Shown: in pieces, positions 43,053 to 51,417 of the stretch
How the letters are laid out: every line of letters starts with the position of its first letter
Position numbering within the stretch: position 1 is the stretch's first letter
Origin: Paraburkholderia hospita
Lineage (GTDB): Bacteria > Pseudomonadota > Gammaproteobacteria > Burkholderiales > Burkholderiaceae
Length of the DNA: 64,000 nt
NCBI RefSeq assembly: GCF_002902965.1
Contig: NZ_CP026106.1
Location: forward strand, 2,480,001-2,544,000
Direction of reading: 5' to 3'
The notes under the pieces: model-generated
What the model saw: the letters and a program-made list of their open reading frames with translations, nothing else
Told to the model about the DNA's origin: nothing
Databases searched by the model: none
Position numbers and translations under genes: made by a program

Positions 43053-44026
43053 TCAAACGGCACATCATGGTCTATTACGCGTGGAGTCGGCCAGGCGAAA
43101 CGGGCGCGCCGCTTCAGGTGATAGAGGATCGATTTCCGACGCTCTTCGAAAGCCGCAGGATGGTCTTCCCGAGATTTCATGAACTCGCGGACCCGCATCA
43201 GTTCGACCAGAGTATCGCCGGCTTTCTCGATCACATCATGAAGCGCAATTTCACCGCTTTCGTCGATCTGGCGGCATCGCTAACAGGTCAACGCGTCGCG
43301 GAAATCGAGCGCGTCACGGACGACGGAAAAATCACGCCACTCAACGCACGTCTTCTCGCTGGAATCGACACGCTGATAGTCATCAGCTTCGATTCCCAGA
43401 GAACAGCCCAGACTGCGCAGAGCGACGAGATCGAAGCGCTCCGCACGTTCCTCGACCATCCGGATCATCTCGCCTTTGTTTGTCCGCACCACGACATCGG
43501 CGATGTCGCGCATCTTCCGGAAAGCGAGCAGCTGCAACGTCACATCGTCGAATTCCTGCACCATGGAGACACGACGATTCCGCCACGGCAACGGTTCGGA
43601 GAGTTCGCGCGCTCGCTTCTCGCTGGACTTGGTGTACCTGTGGAAAATCGCTTCGGGCTTCGACCGGCAGCCGAAGCGGATGGCACGCCAGCGCCGATCG
43701 AAGTCGATACCACGCTTGACCGCCTCGGCCTGCTTCAGAAAGTCAGCACTTTCAATCTGCATCCACATCTGCCGCAGCTCGAGCGCCTTGGCGAGGCGTT
43801 CGACAAACTCGATGTCCTCGCCCATCAGCGCATCGACACGAGCGCTCCACCGCACCCTTTCGCAAGTGACCGCCCAACTTTCGATGCACTCCTCCAATCA
43901 CGCCCAGACACGTTTGCCGGCACCCTTCTGGTGAGTGATACGACGCTTTGGAGTTCGACGGCGGGTGGTGTCGACAGTCTCCGCGAATTGTGGACGAATG
44001 TGGTTCAACGTTCGGCCCGGGCCTGA
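43049..44026 (+). CDS. unrecognised protein inserted in the bufferin operon
   Basis: 325 residues from ATG 43049, overlapping the MNIO stop by 4 bp, so it is translated with the operon. No domain is recognised with certainty. The segment GIDTLIVISFDSQRTAQTAQ leading to ALRTFLDHPDHLAFVCPHHD, and the end LLVSDTTLWSSTAGGVDSLR followed by ELWTNVV, are laid out like glutamine-amidotransferase-like (ThuA/DUF4350) alpha/beta proteins that test whether to open a ring or bind a carbohydrate. The protein has many His (HHD, HHGD, HPHLP, PPHP) that could bind metal. No signal peptide or membrane helix, hence probably cytoplasmic. In described buf operons DUF692 is followed directly by DUF2063, so this gene is an addition; role unknown. 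Confidence 0.75.
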   Translation: MIKRHIMVYYAWSRPGETGAPLQVIEDRFPTLFESRRMVFPRFHELADPHQFDQSIAGFLDHIMKRNFTAFVDLAASLTGQRVAEIERVTDDGKITPLNARLLAGIDTLIVISFDSQRTAQTAQSDEIEALRTFLDHPDHLAFVCPHHDIGDVAHLPESEQLQRHIVEFLHHGDTTIPPRQRFGEFARSLLAGLGVPVENRFGLRPAAEADGTPAPIEVDTTLDRLGLLQKVSTFNLHPHLPQLERLGEAFDKLDVLAHQRIDTSAPPHPFASDRPTFDALLQSRPDTFAGTLLVSDTTLWSSTAGGVDSLRELWTNVVQRSARA

Positions 44027-44033
44027 AGGCACA

Positions 44034-44900
44034 ATGGCCATGGTTCTTCTAAAACCACCTCCCGCGTCCGCCCGCATACCCCTGAATTCTCATTCCTTGT
44101 TCGAGCGGCAAAAGCACTTCGCTTCGGCATTGCTGTATCCGGCTATGCCTGTGCCTCCCGGCCTGGTCGGCCCCGATCGACAACCCAGCGAAAAGCGCTT
44201 CAATGTATATCGCAACAATGTTGTGGTCGGGCTCGTCGACGCATTAAAGGCTGCGTTTCCCGCTGTGCTTCGTATCGTCGGAGATGAGTTCTTTGCGGCG
44301 ATGGCCCGAATTTACGTCTCGCGCCAACCACCGGAATCCCCTGTCATGCTTGACTATGGCGGAACGTTTCCAGACTTCATCGAGGCGTTCCGACCGGCGA
44401 ACAGCATGCCATATCTGCATGATGTCGCTCGACTCGAGCGGGCGTGGGCCGAGGCGTATCACGCCGCAGAGGTCTCTCCCATAGATCACGCTGTTCTTGC
44501 CACGATCGATGCCGATAGCCTTCCGCATCTGCGCCTCACGCTGCATCCATCGGCACGGGTCGTTCGATCCTGCATCCCTGTCGTCCAGATATGGCAGATG
44601 AACATCGACAGAGGCAAGCCGACCGGGGTCGACATCACCATCGGCGGCGAAGATGCGCTCGTCCTGCGCCCACACGCCGAGGTCGAGGTTCGCAGACTGC
44701 CTGTCGGCGCGGCAGCTTTTATCCACGCCATTGCGGCCAACCACTCAATGAATGAAGCAACGACGCTCGCACTCGACGATCATGCCGATTTCGATCTGGC
44801 CGGTGCGCTGCGAGATCTGTTCATGATCGGTGCGATTGTCGGATTGAGCCCACGGGCCTCTGATTCCGGCCACCTGCGAGGTATCGATGAGTCAGCTTAG
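44034..44900 (+). CDS. DUF2063 (BufC-type) partner of the MNIO enzyme
   Basis: 288 residues from ATG 44034, with GAAGG 6 nt upstream and 7 bp after the preceding stop. The N-terminal DUF2063 domain shows FASALLYPAMPVPPGLVG, RFNVYRNNVVVGLVDALKAA, FPAVLRIVGDEFFAAMARIY and MLDYGGTFPDFIEAF, with YLHDVARLERAWAEAYHA. The second half is a beta-rich domain. DUF2063 proteins are the obligate partner of DUF692 enzymes, thought to bring the precursor peptide to the active site. The final codons overlap the DoxX gene by 14 bp, confirming one operon. Confidence 0.9.
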   Translation: MAMVLLKPPPASARIPLNSHSLFERQKHFASALLYPAMPVPPGLVGPDRQPSEKRFNVYRNNVVVGLVDALKAAFPAVLRIVGDEFFAAMARIYVSRQPPESPVMLDYGGTFPDFIEAFRPANSMPYLHDVARLERAWAEAYHAAEVSPIDHAVLATIDADSLPHLRLTLHPSARVVRSCIPVVQIWQMNIDRGKPTGVDITIGGEDALVLRPHAEVEVRRLPVGAAAFIHAIAANHSMNEATTLALDDHADFDLAGALRDLFMIGAIVGLSPRASDSGHLRGIDESA

Positions 44901-45393
44901 CGCACCAACGAAAGGCCGTCTCGCGCCGAGGGTCCGTAAGGCCGCAGAGCTGATTCAGAAGTTCGCCTGGATCGTTGCACCGCCCTTGCTGCGGATTGCT
45001 CTAGCCCTCCCTTTCTTTCGCTCAGGTCTCACCCGTTGGGACGGTGTGCTGTCCATTTCGCCCGCTACGCTCTTCCTGTTCGAAAACCAGTTCAAGGTGC
45101 ACATCCTGGACGGTGCATACCCATTTCCCGCCCCTGACGCAGTCGCGCTTATCGTTGCAATGGCAGAAGTCACGCTCCCGGTTCTGCTCGTATTGGGATT
45201 CGCAACCCGCTTTGCGGGGCTTGCGCTGCTTGTGATGACGGGCGTCATCCAGCTCGTATTCCCCGACGGCTGGGCAAATTTTCATCTCAATTGGGCGTCG
45301 CTCGCCGTGGGTATCATGGCCCTTGGACCAGGCCCACTGTCGCTGGATCATTTGTTAGTGCGCATCCTCAACCCGCCAGTCGCGGCTCGATGA
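44887..45393 (+). CDS. DoxX-family membrane protein
   Basis: 168 residues from ATG 44887, overlapping the DUF2063 gene by 14 bp. Four membrane segments are visible at about residues 28-50, 70-90 (with AVALIVAMAEVTLPVLLVLG), 97-115 and 122-148. ALPFFRSGLTRWDG and GFATRFAGLALLVMTGVIQL are typical of the DoxX proteins found as the last gene of bufferin operons. DoxX-type proteins are quinone-linked or redox-assisting membrane proteins; here it may supply electrons or help export, by inference. No terminator is visible before the convergent AraC gene at 45483. Confidence 0.9.
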   Translation: MSQLSAPTKGRLAPRVRKAAELIQKFAWIVAPPLLRIALALPFFRSGLTRWDGVLSISPATLFLFENQFKVHILDGAYPFPAPDAVALIVAMAEVTLPVLLVLGFATRFAGLALLVMTGVIQLVFPDGWANFHLNWASLAVGIMALGPGPLSLDHLLVRILNPPVAAR

Positions 45394-45482
45394 TTCTGGC
45401 TTCTACCGTTGAGCAAACGGTAGTGCGTACCGGTTACGAGCTGATTGCACGGTAGACGCGTTCATGCGCCGGTGCCGCAGCA

Positions 45483-46415
45483 CTACCCTTTCAATACACG
45501 TCGTCGCCGTCCATGCTCTCGTGCAAACGCAGCCGGCGTGCAACCCGTATGACGATGAAAACGACGGGTGAAATGACTCTGGTCTGAAAAGCCCGTCATG
45601 AGTGCAATTTCCGACAGCGGAATGTCCGTCTCAAGTAGCAACGACTGTGCGCGACGAATCCGGCATTGCTCGACAAAGCCAATCGCGGTCATACCCGTGC
45701 TGCGCTTGAACAGCCGGGTGAAGTGGAAACGCCCCACGTTCACGATGCCCGCAAGTTCGTCGAGTCCGATCGACCTGTCGAGATTTTCCTCGATGTATTC
45801 GGTAACGCGCGCAACTTCCATTCTGGTCAACGCGGGATGTTCCCGTGGAATGACCGGTTCGAATGCGTTGTAGCTTCGAAGCAGATGCGCCGCCAGCGCA
45901 AAGGACACGTGATCGACTATCAGCGTTTGTGCGGGATGAGGCTTGCGGTCGAGTTCCCCGATGAGAACTCGCGCGATGTGTTCGATGACAGGGTCTCGCG
46001 TCTCGAACACATTTCTGATTTCTATCCGCGTCGTACTCTGGCGTCCAATCTGCTCGCCGGCAGATGCAACGAGCGCAGTGGGAATACGCAATCGCGCGGT
46101 CGCGGAAGCACTCCCCTCCCAAAGCGAATCGCACCCGGCCGGCATGAGCATCGAGACGCCGGAAGTAATCAGACATTCGTGAACGGCTCCATCGCGCCCC
46201 TGAACGAGACGCGCACTCCCCGAAGGGCAATAACAGATCAGATGATGATCGAGGGCGGGATACCGTTCGGAGATATTGTGGAGCGGAGCGTACATGTCCA
46301 CTGTCACTCCCGACCACTCCCGTTCACGAGTGGTTGCTGTGGGACGATGCGACAGCACGTGAACGATCTCATCGATCGTTACGGGGTTGTCGGCAGTTTG
46401 GTAAGTCGTTGACAT
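45483..46415 (-). CDS. AraC-family transcriptional regulator
   Basis: 310 residues from ATG 46413-46415; a TTG start at 46463 is less likely. The C-terminal two-HTH AraC domain is complete (residues about 205-300: RVTEYIEENLDRSIGLDELA, GRFHFTRLFKRSTGM, ETDIPLSEIALMTGFSDQSH, FTRRFHRHTGCTPAAFARE). The N-terminal about 190 residues form a cupin-like ligand domain (IAMPLHNISERYPALDHHL area with CPSGSARLVQGRDG). It lies divergent from the flavoprotein gene at 46739 across a 323-bp region and is its likely regulator; convergence with the buf operon is only positional. Confidence 0.88.
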   Translation of the reverse strand: MSTTYQTADNPVTIDEIVHVLSHRPTATTREREWSGVTVDMYAPLHNISERYPALDHHLICYCPSGSARLVQGRDGAVHECLITSGVSMLMPAGCDSLWEGSASATARLRIPTALVASAGEQIGRQSTTRIEIRNVFETRDPVIEHIARVLIGELDRKPHPAQTLIVDHVSFALAAHLLRSYNAFEPVIPREHPALTRMEVARVTEYIEENLDRSIGLDELAGIVNVGRFHFTRLFKRSTGMTAIGFVEQCRIRRAQSLLLETDIPLSEIALMTGFSDQSHFTRRFHRHTGCTPAAFAREHGRRRRVLKG

Positions 46416-46738
46416 GTCACAGTGCCCGGTGAGCCTGCTGTTAGCTGTGATCTGGCTCGGCAAAGAATGCTAACACGCCAATATTCCAGAATGGAAAAAC
46501 CAGTGGAGCCATAGGGCGAGTTATGTTTGTCGCTATCAATGTCTCGATGTTCGATATAACCGTGCACATTCCACTCGTCAAGCATCGACAAAAGTCAGCA
46601 CGAGTGTTCAATCCAGCTTTCGCCCGCCCTGATAGCCTGAAGCACCTCTGTATGTCGAGGCCATGCCGGACCTGTCCGAGGACGATTTCCCCATCCATTC
46701 GTTCATCCTCGCTGTTGTGAGTCAAAGGCGCAAAGCTG
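46416..46738. other. AT-rich divergent promoter region of 323 bases
   Basis: Between the AraC gene and the flavoprotein gene, lower in GC than its flanks. No gene is supported and no perfect inverted repeat longer than 7 bp was seen. It should carry both promoters and the AraC binding sites. Confidence 0.4.
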
Positions 46739-48139
46739 ATGGACCATTTCGATGTCGTCATCATCGGGTGCGGCGCGGGCGGCTATAACACTGCTATTCG
46801 AGCGGGCCAGTTGGGTTTGTCTGTCGCCTGTATCGAACGGGCATCGCGCCCTGGCGGAATGGGCATTCGGACCGGCTGCATTCCTTCCCGAGTCTTGTTA
46901 CGCAGTTCTGAAATATATGACCTGATGGACAAGGGGAGCTTCACCGCGCTAGGGATTGGCTGTGCACCCACGCTTGATCTCGCGCAGATGATGGCCCACA
47001 AAAAGGCAATCGTCGACAAGATGTCGACGCGTGTTCACAGCCTGCTGCACAAGCAAGGGGTAACGCTCATCCATGGACATGCGAAGCTGGCTGCGGCTGG
47101 GCAGGTCGAAATCCGAAATGCGGAGGGCGCACGGCGAACCGTACGCGGCGCATCCATCGTTATTGCAACAGGTTCCGAGCCCATTCCACTGCCGTTTGCC
47201 GCTTTCGATCATGTGAAGATTCTCGATTCCGACGACGCGCTATCGCTCGACCGTGTACCGCGGCATCTCGCCATTATTGGCGCGGGCGCCGTCGGCGTCG
47301 AAGTCGGCTCGATCTGGCGCCGCCTCGGCTCACGCGTGACGCTCATTGAACAGCGCGACCGCATATGCTGTTGGTGCGACCGCGACGTGACGGCTGCGCT
47401 GGAGCGCTCACTCAAGCAACAGGGCATCGCGATCAGGCTGTGCAGTGATGTGATCGGCGTCGACAAGCGTGCCAGCGGTGTTTCGATTCAATTGCGCACG
47501 GCGACATCCAGCACAATCACTACCGTCGATGCAGACGCCGTTCTGGTCGCCATTGGCCGGCGGCCATCGACGGGCGGGCTCAACCTTGCGGGCATCGGTG
47601 TACAAGCGGGTGCGCAAGGCGCATTACTTCAGCAAGCGTTTGCACAAAGAGGCCCGGCTATATGGGCCGTCGGCGATGCCGCGGTAGGCCCAATGCTGAT
47701 ATCGAAGGCGGAAGAGGAAGCAGTAGCCTGCGCTGAACGGATCGCTGGCCTGCCTGGGTTCGTCGATTATTCGTCGATTCCCTATGTCCTCTATACAAGG
47801 CCGGAAGTCGCGATGATCGGCAAAACGGTGGACGAGCTTGTGCGAGTGGGAGCTCCATATAAAGTCGGCTACTTTCCGCTCGCGACCAACGCGCGTGCCG
47901 CGATAGACGGAATCGCCGAGGGGTTCGTCAAGCTGCTCGTTGAAGCCCGAACGAATCGGATCGCGGGTGCTCATCTCATTGGTCCGGGCGCGGCCGATCT
48001 GATTTCACAAGTGGCAATTGCAATGGAAGCATCCATGCTGTGCGAAGACTTTGCGCACATCTGTCACCCTTTCCCCGCCTGGTCAGAGGCGCTGCGTCAG
48101 GCCGCGATGGCGGCAGGCGGATGGGCGACACACATCTAG
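46739..48139 (+). CDS. dihydrolipoamide-dehydrogenase-like flavoprotein lacking one redox cysteine
   Basis: 466 residues. The two Rossmann folds are intact: FAD-binding VVIIGCGAGGYNTAIRAGQ (residues 6-24), NAD-binding LAIIGAGAVGVEVGSIW, and the second FAD motif AIWAVGDAAVGPML. In the normal enzyme the active disulfide is GGTCLNVGCIPSK. Here residues 39-51 read GGMGIRTGCIPSR, so the first cysteine is Gly42 and only Cys47 remains, and the lysine after it is Arg. Near the C-terminus the His-Glu pair region reads HPFPAWSEA rather than HPTLSEA, with extra residues. It therefore cannot do the usual dithiol chemistry. It stands alone under AraC, without E1/E2 partners. Confidence 0.85.
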   Translation: MDHFDVVIIGCGAGGYNTAIRAGQLGLSVACIERASRPGGMGIRTGCIPSRVLLRSSEIYDLMDKGSFTALGIGCAPTLDLAQMMAHKKAIVDKMSTRVHSLLHKQGVTLIHGHAKLAAAGQVEIRNAEGARRTVRGASIVIATGSEPIPLPFAAFDHVKILDSDDALSLDRVPRHLAIIGAGAVGVEVGSIWRRLGSRVTLIEQRDRICCWCDRDVTAALERSLKQQGIAIRLCSDVIGVDKRASGVSIQLRTATSSTITTVDADAVLVAIGRRPSTGGLNLAGIGVQAGAQGALLQQAFAQRGPAIWAVGDAAVGPMLISKAEEEAVACAERIAGLPGFVDYSSIPYVLYTRPEVAMIGKTVDELVRVGAPYKVGYFPLATNARAAIDGIAEGFVKLLVEARTNRIAGAHLIGPGAADLISQVAIAMEASMLCEDFAHICHPFPAWSEALRQAAMAAGGWATHI

Positions 48140-48261
48140 CGCGTCGCCTCACCGTGCTGCGCGGAACGCCTGCGTCCCTGGAAATTCCGGCGCAGCTTGA
48201 CTATCGGAATCGTGATCTTGTTGAATATGCCGGAGGCAATGGCGGATTGACGATCAACTAG
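48121..48261 (+). CDS. possible 46-residue gene overlapping the flavoprotein end
   Basis: ATG 48121 opens a frame (MGDTHLARRLTVLRGTPASL, then EIPAQLDYRNRDLVEYAGGN and a GGLTIN end) that overlaps the last 19 bases of the flavoprotein gene in another frame. Codon use is GC-rich in third positions and the upstream GGCAGGCGG could serve as a weak ribosome binding site. No family is recognised. It may be a true small protein or chance. Confidence 0.25.
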   Translation: MGDTHLARRLTVLRGTPASLEIPAQLDYRNRDLVEYAGGNGGLTIN

Positions 48262-48582
48262 AGAGCGCGACATTGTCGTGGCGAACCAACCTTGACCGCA
48301 ACAGCCGAATCTGCGGTCAATCAGGTGTTAAATCAGCGCATGTGCAAGCGTTAAAAAATGCGCTGGTTGCCGATCAGTTGCCATCTGCTGGCACAGGTCT
48401 TGTGCCGTCGTCGACGGCGACCTTGTCGGGAGACTCGCGAGGTACGAGGCACCGAGGGAGCCATCGTCACGCGAGGCCGTCGATCTCCTGCAACAGTTCA
48501 TGCCTGGCTCGGACGTACAGGCCCAAGTTTTTAAAGCGCCCTACTCCACCGACCTCAAGCAGTACCGCCACGCAAGGCTCAT
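48140..48582. other. mostly gene-free stretch of 443 bases
   Basis: Apart from the doubtful 46-codon frame at 48121 and the inverted repeat at 48292-48320, nothing is recognised. The AT content rises modestly near 48320-48370. Convergent ends of the flavoprotein and the DUF5666 genes meet here. Confidence 0.35.
48292..48320. promoter_or_regulatory. perfect 9-bp inverted repeat downstream of the flavoprotein gene
   Basis: TTGACCGCA (48292-48300), 11-bp spacer, TGCGGTCAA (48312-48320). There is no T-run, so it is not a classical terminator; an operator or a rho-dependent hairpin is possible. The surrounding 48262-48582 contains no gene I can support. Confidence 0.4.
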
Positions 48583-49197
48583 TTACATCGGCGGCGCCAC
48601 GCCGTCCTTTTCGACCACGACGAATTGCGCACCGTAGCTCCCGCCGTTGGCCGGCGCTGCCACCACGAACACTTTCTTTCCCGCGATCAGATCAGCACGC
48701 GTGGCGGGCGCGAGCGTCACGACGGGCACGTTGGCCGGCACCGTGATCGAGTTGCTGCCGCCCTTGTACGAGAGTTTCAGGTCGCGTCCGCTCGTGCTCT
48801 CGACAACCGTGTCCACATTTGCATTCGTCATCGAGCTGTTAGCGCCGAGATCCCATGCATAGTGACCTTCCCCCGTACCGCGCGCAGCCTCGGGGAAGAC
48901 CAGCACTTCCTTCGCAGTCAGCTTGCCGTCGGGACCGGGCGTTGCCGCTGCGCCGACATAGGAACCCGGTTTGATATCGGCGAGCTGGATCGGCTTCACG
49001 GCGCTAACCTTCGACGCGTCGCTCATGGCAATCGTCACGGTTTCGCCACTGCGGCGATGCACCGTCAACGTATTACCGGAGAACGACACGATGTCGCCAC
49101 GGATACGTTCGGGCTTCGCAGCCGGAGATTGAGCGAACGATGCGCTGGCAAGCGTGAGCGCGACGAAGGAAGCAGCGAGCTTGAAACGAATGGGCAT
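48583..49197 (-). CDS. DUF5666-type exported protein, last gene of the cytochrome/molybdoenzyme operon
   Basis: 204 residues. Signal peptide MPIRFKLAASFVALTLASAS, cleavage after SFA-QS. The mature part is beta-rich: ERIRGDIVSFSGNTLTVHRR, then ETVTIAMSDASKVSAVKPIQ, DIKPGSYVGAAATPGPDGKL and TAKEVLVFPEAARGTGEGHY, the OB-fold-like pattern of DUF5666 with its G-x-h-x-x-h-x-G-x-x-h repeats. It is a periplasmic protein of unknown function, often encoded beside redox operons. It follows the molybdoenzyme gene by 48 bp on the minus strand and is presumably cotranscribed. Confidence 0.85.
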   Translation of the reverse strand: MPIRFKLAASFVALTLASASFAQSPAAKPERIRGDIVSFSGNTLTVHRRSGETVTIAMSDASKVSAVKPIQLADIKPGSYVGAAATPGPDGKLTAKEVLVFPEAARGTGEGHYAWDLGANSSMTNANVDTVVESTSGRDLKLSYKGGSNSITVPANVPVVTLAPATRADLIAGKKVFVVAAPANGGSYGAQFVVVEKDGVAPPM

Positions 49198-49245
49198 AGG
49201 GACTCCGTTTGTGTGATGTGATTGAAAATGTCTGCGGCGTGCGGG

Positions 49246-50019
49246 TCAGGATCCGCCGAACCAGTTGTAGCCCTGGTTTTCCCAGTAGCCGCCGGGAAAT
49301 TCGTTCGTCACCGTAATGGCGACAATATGTTTCGGGTTCTTGTAGCCGAGCTTGGTGGGGATGCGCAGCTTCATTGGAAAGCCGTATTTCGCAGGCAGAA
49401 CGTTGCCGTCATAGGTCAGCGTCAGCAGCGTCTGCGGATGCAGCGCCGTTGGCATGTCGACGCTCGTCCAATAGTTGTCGGCGCAATGCAGCGCGACGTA
49501 TTTCGCCGTGGTATCCGCGCCGGCCAGCAACAGAAAATCCGAGAAGCGCACGCCGCCCCACTTGCCGATCGCGCTCCAGCCTTCGATACAGATATGCCGC
49601 GTCACCTGGCTGCGTTGCGGCAGTGCGCTCAGCTCGCCAAGCGTCCACACGCGCCGGCCTTTGACGAGACCTGTGAGTTCGAGCCGCCACGTCTGTGCAT
49701 CGACCTCCGGTACCTGATCGATGTCATAGAACGCGTTGAACGGAAATGGGCGCGTAATCATCGAGTCCGGATACGTCGGCGCGAGTTCGCGTCGATCGAA
49801 GAGTAGCGCCTGCGCGTCGTCGTTAAACGAGGACATCGTGCGTAGCAGGTTGTTCACCGACCTGTCGTTCGTCAGATCGCAACCCGACAATAGCGCGAGG
49901 CCGCCCAGCGTCAGGATTCTCTTGCCAAAGAGACGCCGCGAAGACGAACCCAGTTCCTTCTGCGCGTCCTTGATGATGGATGCGGCGTCGAGCGTCCGCA
50001 CGTCTTTATCTGAATCCAT
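49246..50019 (-). CDS. sulfite-oxidase-fold molybdopterin protein (MsrP/YedY-like), Tat lipoprotein
   Basis: 257 residues. The N-terminus has a twin-arginine motif (SRRLFGKRILTLGGLALLSG) ending in lipobox LSGC (Cys47), so export is by Tat with lipid attachment. The molybdenum ligand is Cys144 in RHICIEGWSAIGKWGG; GVRFSDFLLLAG, ALHCADNYWTSVDM and PAKYGFPMKLRIPTKLGYKN complete the sulfite-oxidase-type domain. Related MsrP (YedY) proteins reduce methionine sulfoxide or other S/N-oxides in the periplasm. The cytochrome gene lies 2 bp upstream and should pass quinol electrons to it. True substrate unknown. Confidence 0.9.
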   Translation of the reverse strand: MDSDKDVRTLDAASIIKDAQKELGSSSRRLFGKRILTLGGLALLSGCDLTNDRSVNNLLRTMSSFNDDAQALLFDRRELAPTYPDSMITRPFPFNAFYDIDQVPEVDAQTWRLELTGLVKGRRVWTLGELSALPQRSQVTRHICIEGWSAIGKWGGVRFSDFLLLAGADTTAKYVALHCADNYWTSVDMPTALHPQTLLTLTYDGNVLPAKYGFPMKLRIPTKLGYKNPKHIVAITVTNEFPGGYWENQGYNWFGGS

Positions 50020-50021
50020 GG

Positions 50022-50708
50022 TTAGCGGCCCCGGATCATGGTAAGCAGCGATCGCGGCACGAGCGCAACCATGGCGACATGGATCGCGAAGAAACCAACG
50101 AGCACGCTCATCGCAACGAAATGGACGATGCGTGCGTTATCGAAGCCACCCATCAGCGTCCGCAGAACCGGGAACTGCACCGGCTTCCAGATCGTCAGGC
50201 CAGACACTATCACCAGCGCAATGTCGACGATGACGACGAGATACGCCAGCTTCTGTACAGCGTTGTACGCGCCAAGATCGCTGTGACTGAGCTTGCCGCG
50301 CAGCGCAGCAACAAGGTCGGTCGCAATCGCGCGAAAGGTGATGGGGAAAATGGTTCTGCGCAGTCGCCCGGTGAAGACGCCCAACGCCAGGTACGCGACG
50401 AAGTTGGCGACCAATACCCACATGATCGCGAAGTGCCAGAGCAGTGCGCCGCCCAGCCAGCCGCCGAGCGTGATAGCCGCCGGGAAACGTATCGTCCCGA
50501 AGATAGGAGACGCTTCATACACCTCCCAGCCGCTCATACACATAAGGATCACCGCTGCTGCGTTGATCCAGTGGAAAGCGCGGACCCATACGGGATGAAT
50601 CGTGGCGTGATTCAAGAAAACCTCGTTGTCTACGGTATGGAAAGCACGTTGCGCGATAGTCTGCGAGAGCGCCGATAGAGCGCGCGTCGTCCGTGCGCCA
50701 TGGTTCAA
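50022..50708 (-). CDS. cytochrome b561/b6-type membrane electron carrier
   Basis: 228 residues from TTG 50706-50708, or about 198 from TTG 50613-50615 (the latter gives NHATIHPVWVRAFHWINAAA right at the start, as usual for the family). No good ATG exists, so the start is uncertain. Four membrane helices are evident and carry heme-ligand histidines (VRAFHWINA, GGALLWHFAIMW, ARIVHFVAMSVLVGFFAIHV). The family accepts electrons from quinol for periplasmic partners. It ends 2 bp before the molybdoenzyme start, a tight two-gene redox pair with DUF5666 behind it. Confidence 0.82.
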   Translation of the reverse strand: MNHGARTTRALSALSQTIAQRAFHTVDNEVFLNHATIHPVWVRAFHWINAAAVILMCMSGWEVYEASPIFGTIRFPAAITLGGWLGGALLWHFAIMWVLVANFVAYLALGVFTGRLRRTIFPITFRAIATDLVAALRGKLSHSDLGAYNAVQKLAYLVVIVDIALVIVSGLTIWKPVQFPVLRTLMGGFDNARIVHFVAMSVLVGFFAIHVAMVALVPRSLLTMIRGR

Positions 50709-51417
50709 CGCGCCGAAGCTGGCGCTACGTTTCCGCAGCGGCTCGCGGTTGGCTTGAAGATGAGGATCGCAGGTGGGCGGCAGCGAGGGTATCGGTCAAA
50801 CGACCGATGGGCGCCAGAGGCGATGTCCCGCCGCATGAGGAAATGCGTCTATGGAATGTAAAAGCCGGCGTTGGCAATTAACGTGATGTGCCCGCTTGGG
50901 TCATCGCCAATATCGGCAGCTATTGTTGAAGTTCGTGAATTCTGGGAGCGAACGAGATCAAGGAGAGTCGCACGCAAATTCGTCAACTGCTAATCGAAGC
51001 ACGCGCGATATCAAATCTTCCGAACTTTTATTTCGCATCCCGTAAATGCGACTCGTCCGACTCCAAGAATATGATGCCGTTATCCAAGCATGATGTTCCG
51101 CCTGATATTAAGCGCGCACTCCATTCTCTAAGAGTATCAGGCGCTACTTAAACAGTATTGGACGATGCTTCAGCGGTTCGCCTATCCTGAGCCCGCTACC
51201 AGACAAATAAATTGAAGGGATAGGTCACGGAGATGGGGGCATCATGCAGCACAGCCACACTTCTGCGTAGACGATCTTAGCGGCAGTCACGATCTACGAC
51301 ACTGCGCCGAGCAAGCCCTCGCATCTAGAGAATCCCACATCGCGGTTTCACGCAATGCGTGCGCAGAACCGCGCTCATCCGCACACGATCCATAAATCAA
51401 GCATGAAAGGAGACAGC
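50709..51417. other. gene-free stretch of 709 bases
   Basis: No gene is supported. CCTATCC (51181-51187) and GGATAGG (51218-51224) are inverted arms 30 bp apart upstream of the permease, perhaps an operator. AT content is high around 51000-51250. It should carry divergent promoters of the cytochrome operon and the permease. Confidence 0.4.
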
